Source: Caballeronia mineralivorans PML1(12) (GTDB lineage: Bacteria > Pseudomonadota > Gammaproteobacteria > Burkholderiales > Burkholderiaceae). From it: a DNA stretch of 64,000 bases. Location of the stretch: the NCBI RefSeq assembly GCF_001028175.1, contig NZ_AEJF01000041.1, forward strand, positions 23,905-87,904, read 5' to 3'. Made by a program: the position numbers and the translations under genes. Within the stretch, counting starts at the first letter, position 1; every line of letters begins with the position of its first letter. The notes under the pieces are model-generated. The model worked only from the letters and a program-made list of their open reading frames with translations, was not told where the DNA came from and did no database searches. Below are positions 62,391 to 64,000 of this stretch, one piece after another.

Positions 62391-63122
62391 ATGGGTAAGT
62401 TGCAGGGAAAGGTGGCTGTCATCACCGGCGGCTCGTCGGGGATAGGCTTCGCCGCCGCGAAGCTCTTCGTCGCCGAGGGCGCCTACGTCTTCATCACCGG
62501 CCGTCGCCAGAAGGAACTCGACGAAGCCGTGAGGATCATCGGGGACAATGTGACGGGCATCCAGGGCGACGTCGCCGATTTGGCCGATCTTGATCGTCTC
62601 TATAAGAACGTCAACGCGACAGGGCGAAGAATCGACATTGTCTTCGCCAACGCCGGCGTCGCTGAGTTCGCCGCCCTGGGCAATATCACCGAAGCGCATT
62701 TCGACAAACTGTTCAGTACCAACGTGAAGGGAGTGCTCTTCACCGTCCAAAAGGCCCTGCCGCTGTTGAATGACGGCGGGTCGATCATTCTCACGGGCTC
62801 GGTTGCGAGCGCCAAAGGGACGCCTGCCTTCTGGGTATACGGCGCGACCAAGGCGGCCATCCGCAATTTCGTGCGGGGATGGACCGTGGAGCTGAAGGAC
62901 CGTCGCATCCGTTCAAACGTCCTTAGCCCGGGCCCAATTGATACCCCGATCATTGGTGAGCAGCCTCAGGACGCTATGGCGAGGATTTTATCCACCATCC
63001 CGATGGGACGCATGGGGGAAGCCGACGAAGTTGCCAAAGCCGCCCTGTTTCTCGCTTCGGATGACTCGAGTTTCGTCACGGGCATCGAGCTCTTCGTGGA
63101 TGGCGGCAGAGCGCAGATCTGA
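62391..63122 (+). CDS. SDR family oxidoreductase
   Basis: This 243-residue SDR has GKVAVITGGSSGIGFAAAKLFVAEGAYVFITGRR, NAGVAEFAALG, ILTGSVASAKGTPAFWVYGATKAAIRNF (Ser-Tyr-Lys) and FVTGIELFVDGGRAQI. It resembles SDRs often acquired by horizontal transfer next to stress or electrophile regulators. NADPH-dependent. It ends the cluster begun at 58914, 52 bp after the MBL gene. Substrate unknown. Confidence 0.9.
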   Translation: MGKLQGKVAVITGGSSGIGFAAAKLFVAEGAYVFITGRRQKELDEAVRIIGDNVTGIQGDVADLADLDRLYKNVNATGRRIDIVFANAGVAEFAALGNITEAHFDKLFSTNVKGVLFTVQKALPLLNDGGSIILTGSVASAKGTPAFWVYGATKAAIRNFVRGWTVELKDRRIRSNVLSPGPIDTPIIGEQPQDAMARILSTIPMGRMGEADEVAKAALFLASDDSSFVTGIELFVDGGRAQI

Positions 63123-63240
63123 GCGTCGATTGATTTGCTCCGAAGGAGGCCGCCGCCTTGTTCGCTGAAGATGGGGTTGTCGAGCTTGCGTATCTGGCGG
63201 GACCTCGGACACAGACCGAGAGAACCGCCCCGGGGCTGGA

Positions 63241-63441
63241 TCAGTTCGGCGCCCAATGCCCACGCACCCACAACCACTGGTTTCCTTCCCACCGGTAATG
63301 CCCTTTGACCCAGTGATACCCCGGCGCCGGTTGCACCGGCACGACTTCTACCAACGGTTCCGGACGCGGCGGCCGCGCAGGTTCCACTACGCAAGCGGTT
63401 AGCAGTACGCTTAGGACTGCGACGCTGAATACGTGTTTCAT
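63241..63441 (-). CDS. Small lipoprotein with aromatic WxxGHW-type motifs
   Basis: This 66-residue protein begins MKHVFSVAVLSVLLTACVVEPA, with a lipobox LTAC ending at Cys17, so it should be an outer- or inner-membrane lipoprotein. The C-terminal half has GYHWVKGHYRWEGNQWLWVRGHWAPN, a repeat of the YXWxxGHW type found in BcpO-like and YXWGXW lipoproteins. Function unknown. It is encoded leftwards, between two divergent or convergent neighbours with no obvious partner. Confidence 0.78.
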   Translation of the reverse strand: MKHVFSVAVLSVLLTACVVEPARPPRPEPLVEVVPVQPAPGYHWVKGHYRWEGNQWLWVRGHWAPN

Positions 63442-63507
63442 TTTTAGTTTGTCCCTGATGAGGTTAAGTAAAGCTACTGCGGCTACTGCGCGTTAACCGG
63501 CGCATCG

Positions 63508-64000
63508 CTACGTCCGAAGCAACCGGCTCGGCATCGGGGTAGCGGTCTTCTGCGAAAACAGAGTCGTTCTGACACGGACCGGATCGAGACCGAACGTCTC
63601 CCCGGCTGCGGCGGCGATCAGGCTGTCGAGCCCGAGCGTGGGCCGTAAATCCCGGCCCTGATACAGCGCCGATGGCGCGAGCCCCGGCCAGTCCGCCAGG
63701 ATCCGGCCGCCTTGCACGACGCCTCCCAACAACATCGCGGCCGATGCCGTGCCGTGATCCGTGCCCCCGGTTCCGTTCGCTGCCGCCATGCGCCCGAACT
63801 CGGTTGCGACCAGGACGGTCGTGTTCGCCCAATGCTCACCGAGGCCGTCGCGCATGGACGCCATCATCGTGTCGAGCGCCTTCAGTTGCGCGCTCAGCCG
63901 CTGGTTCTGCGCGCTGTGCGTATCCCATCCTCCCGTCTCGATCATCGCGATGCGCGGGCCGTCGCTGCGGCCCAGGAAGCTCGCAGCGAGCTTGCCGAGG
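63508..64000 (-). CDS. DUF1501 domain protein, C-terminal part (cut by window edge)
   Basis: The reverse-strand frame is open from the right edge to a TAG at 63508, about 163 residues. It contains LGRSDGPRIAMIETGGWDTHSAQNQRL, NTTVLVATEFGRMAAANGTGGTDHGTASAAMLLGGVVQGG and LYQGRDLRPTLGLDSLIAAAAGETFGLDP, the C-terminal hallmarks of DUF1501, a sulfatase-like alkaline-phosphatase-superfamily protein usually exported by Tat and paired with a DUF1800 gene. The catalytic site and partner would lie to the right of the window. The start is outside. Confidence 0.88.
   Translation of the reverse strand, partial: LGKLAASFLGRSDGPRIAMIETGGWDTHSAQNQRLSAQLKALDTMMASMRDGLGEHWANTTVLVATEFGRMAAANGTGGTDHGTASAAMLLGGVVQGGRILADWPGLAPSALYQGRDLRPTLGLDSLIAAAAGETFGLDPVRVRTTLFSQKTATPMPSRLLRT

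Overview
The window reads as chromosomal DNA of a GC-rich beta-proteobacterium of the Burkholderia sensu lato group, probably Paraburkholderia or Caballeronia. The support is indirect: a Burkholderiales-type general porin, a complete kdpFABCDE locus, many LysR/GntR/TetR/HxlR/MarR regulators beside small oxidoreductase operons, and two ribose-type ABC importers. No rRNA, tRNA, CRISPR array, prophage or plasmid backbone is visible. The only mobile element is one complete, apparently recent IS4-family insertion.

Layout. 1-12.8 kb: the 5' end of an FdhF/YdeP-like molybdopterin oxidoreductase, divergent from a MocR regulator with a small HTH gene; a chemoreceptor; a DUF1993 gene; an HxlR/SDR divergent pair; an LprI-like protein; a diguanylate cyclase; a TPR membrane protein; a dienelactone hydrolase. 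12.8-18.1 kb: a leftward six-gene catabolic cluster (DUF3237, NIPSNAP, SDR, GST, SDR, alpha/beta hydrolase) facing a LysR regulator. 18.2-24.8 kb: a DGPF/ECF42-type sigma-factor pair, a large APC transporter, a porin, a GNAT enzyme, and a MarR/membrane-protein pair. 24.9-30.7 kb: a ribose-type ABC operon without catabolic genes, its divergent AraC regulator and a methyltransferase. 30.8-33.4 kb: a GST and an HxlR regulator that were divergent neighbours until an IS element (31512-33038, 10-bp target duplication) landed between them. 33.5-37.0 kb: an NRAMP transporter, a secreted beta-propeller and a fatty acid hydroxylase. 37.4-45.8 kb: the kdp operon with an extra upstream micro-ORF, a KdpE-like box and a terminator-like hairpin between kdpB and kdpC. 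45.8-47.8 kb: small membrane proteins, a lytic transglycosylase and a Usp-like protein.

48.1-58.2 kb is the most interesting block. It is a tightly spaced operon: GntR, SDR, beta-keto acid cleavage enzyme (BKACE), MBL-fold lactonase-like protein, sugar ABC importer with two permease domains fused in one 699-residue chain, L-gulonate 3-dehydrogenase-like enzyme, SMP-30 lactonase. Read as a pathway, it imports a sugar or sugar acid, oxidises it to a lactone, opens the lactone, makes a 3-keto acid and cleaves that with acetyl-CoA, without sugar phosphorylation. The substrate cannot be read from the sequence.

58.2-63.1 kb is a TetR-controlled oxidoreductase cluster (MaoC, hydroxyacid dehydrogenase, MDR dehydrogenase, MBL hydrolase, SDR). 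Its two promoters are paralogous copies carrying the same palindromic operator. The second copy still carries a 32-bp remnant of a lost tetR gene. The window ends with a small lipoprotein and the 3' part of a DUF1501 gene.
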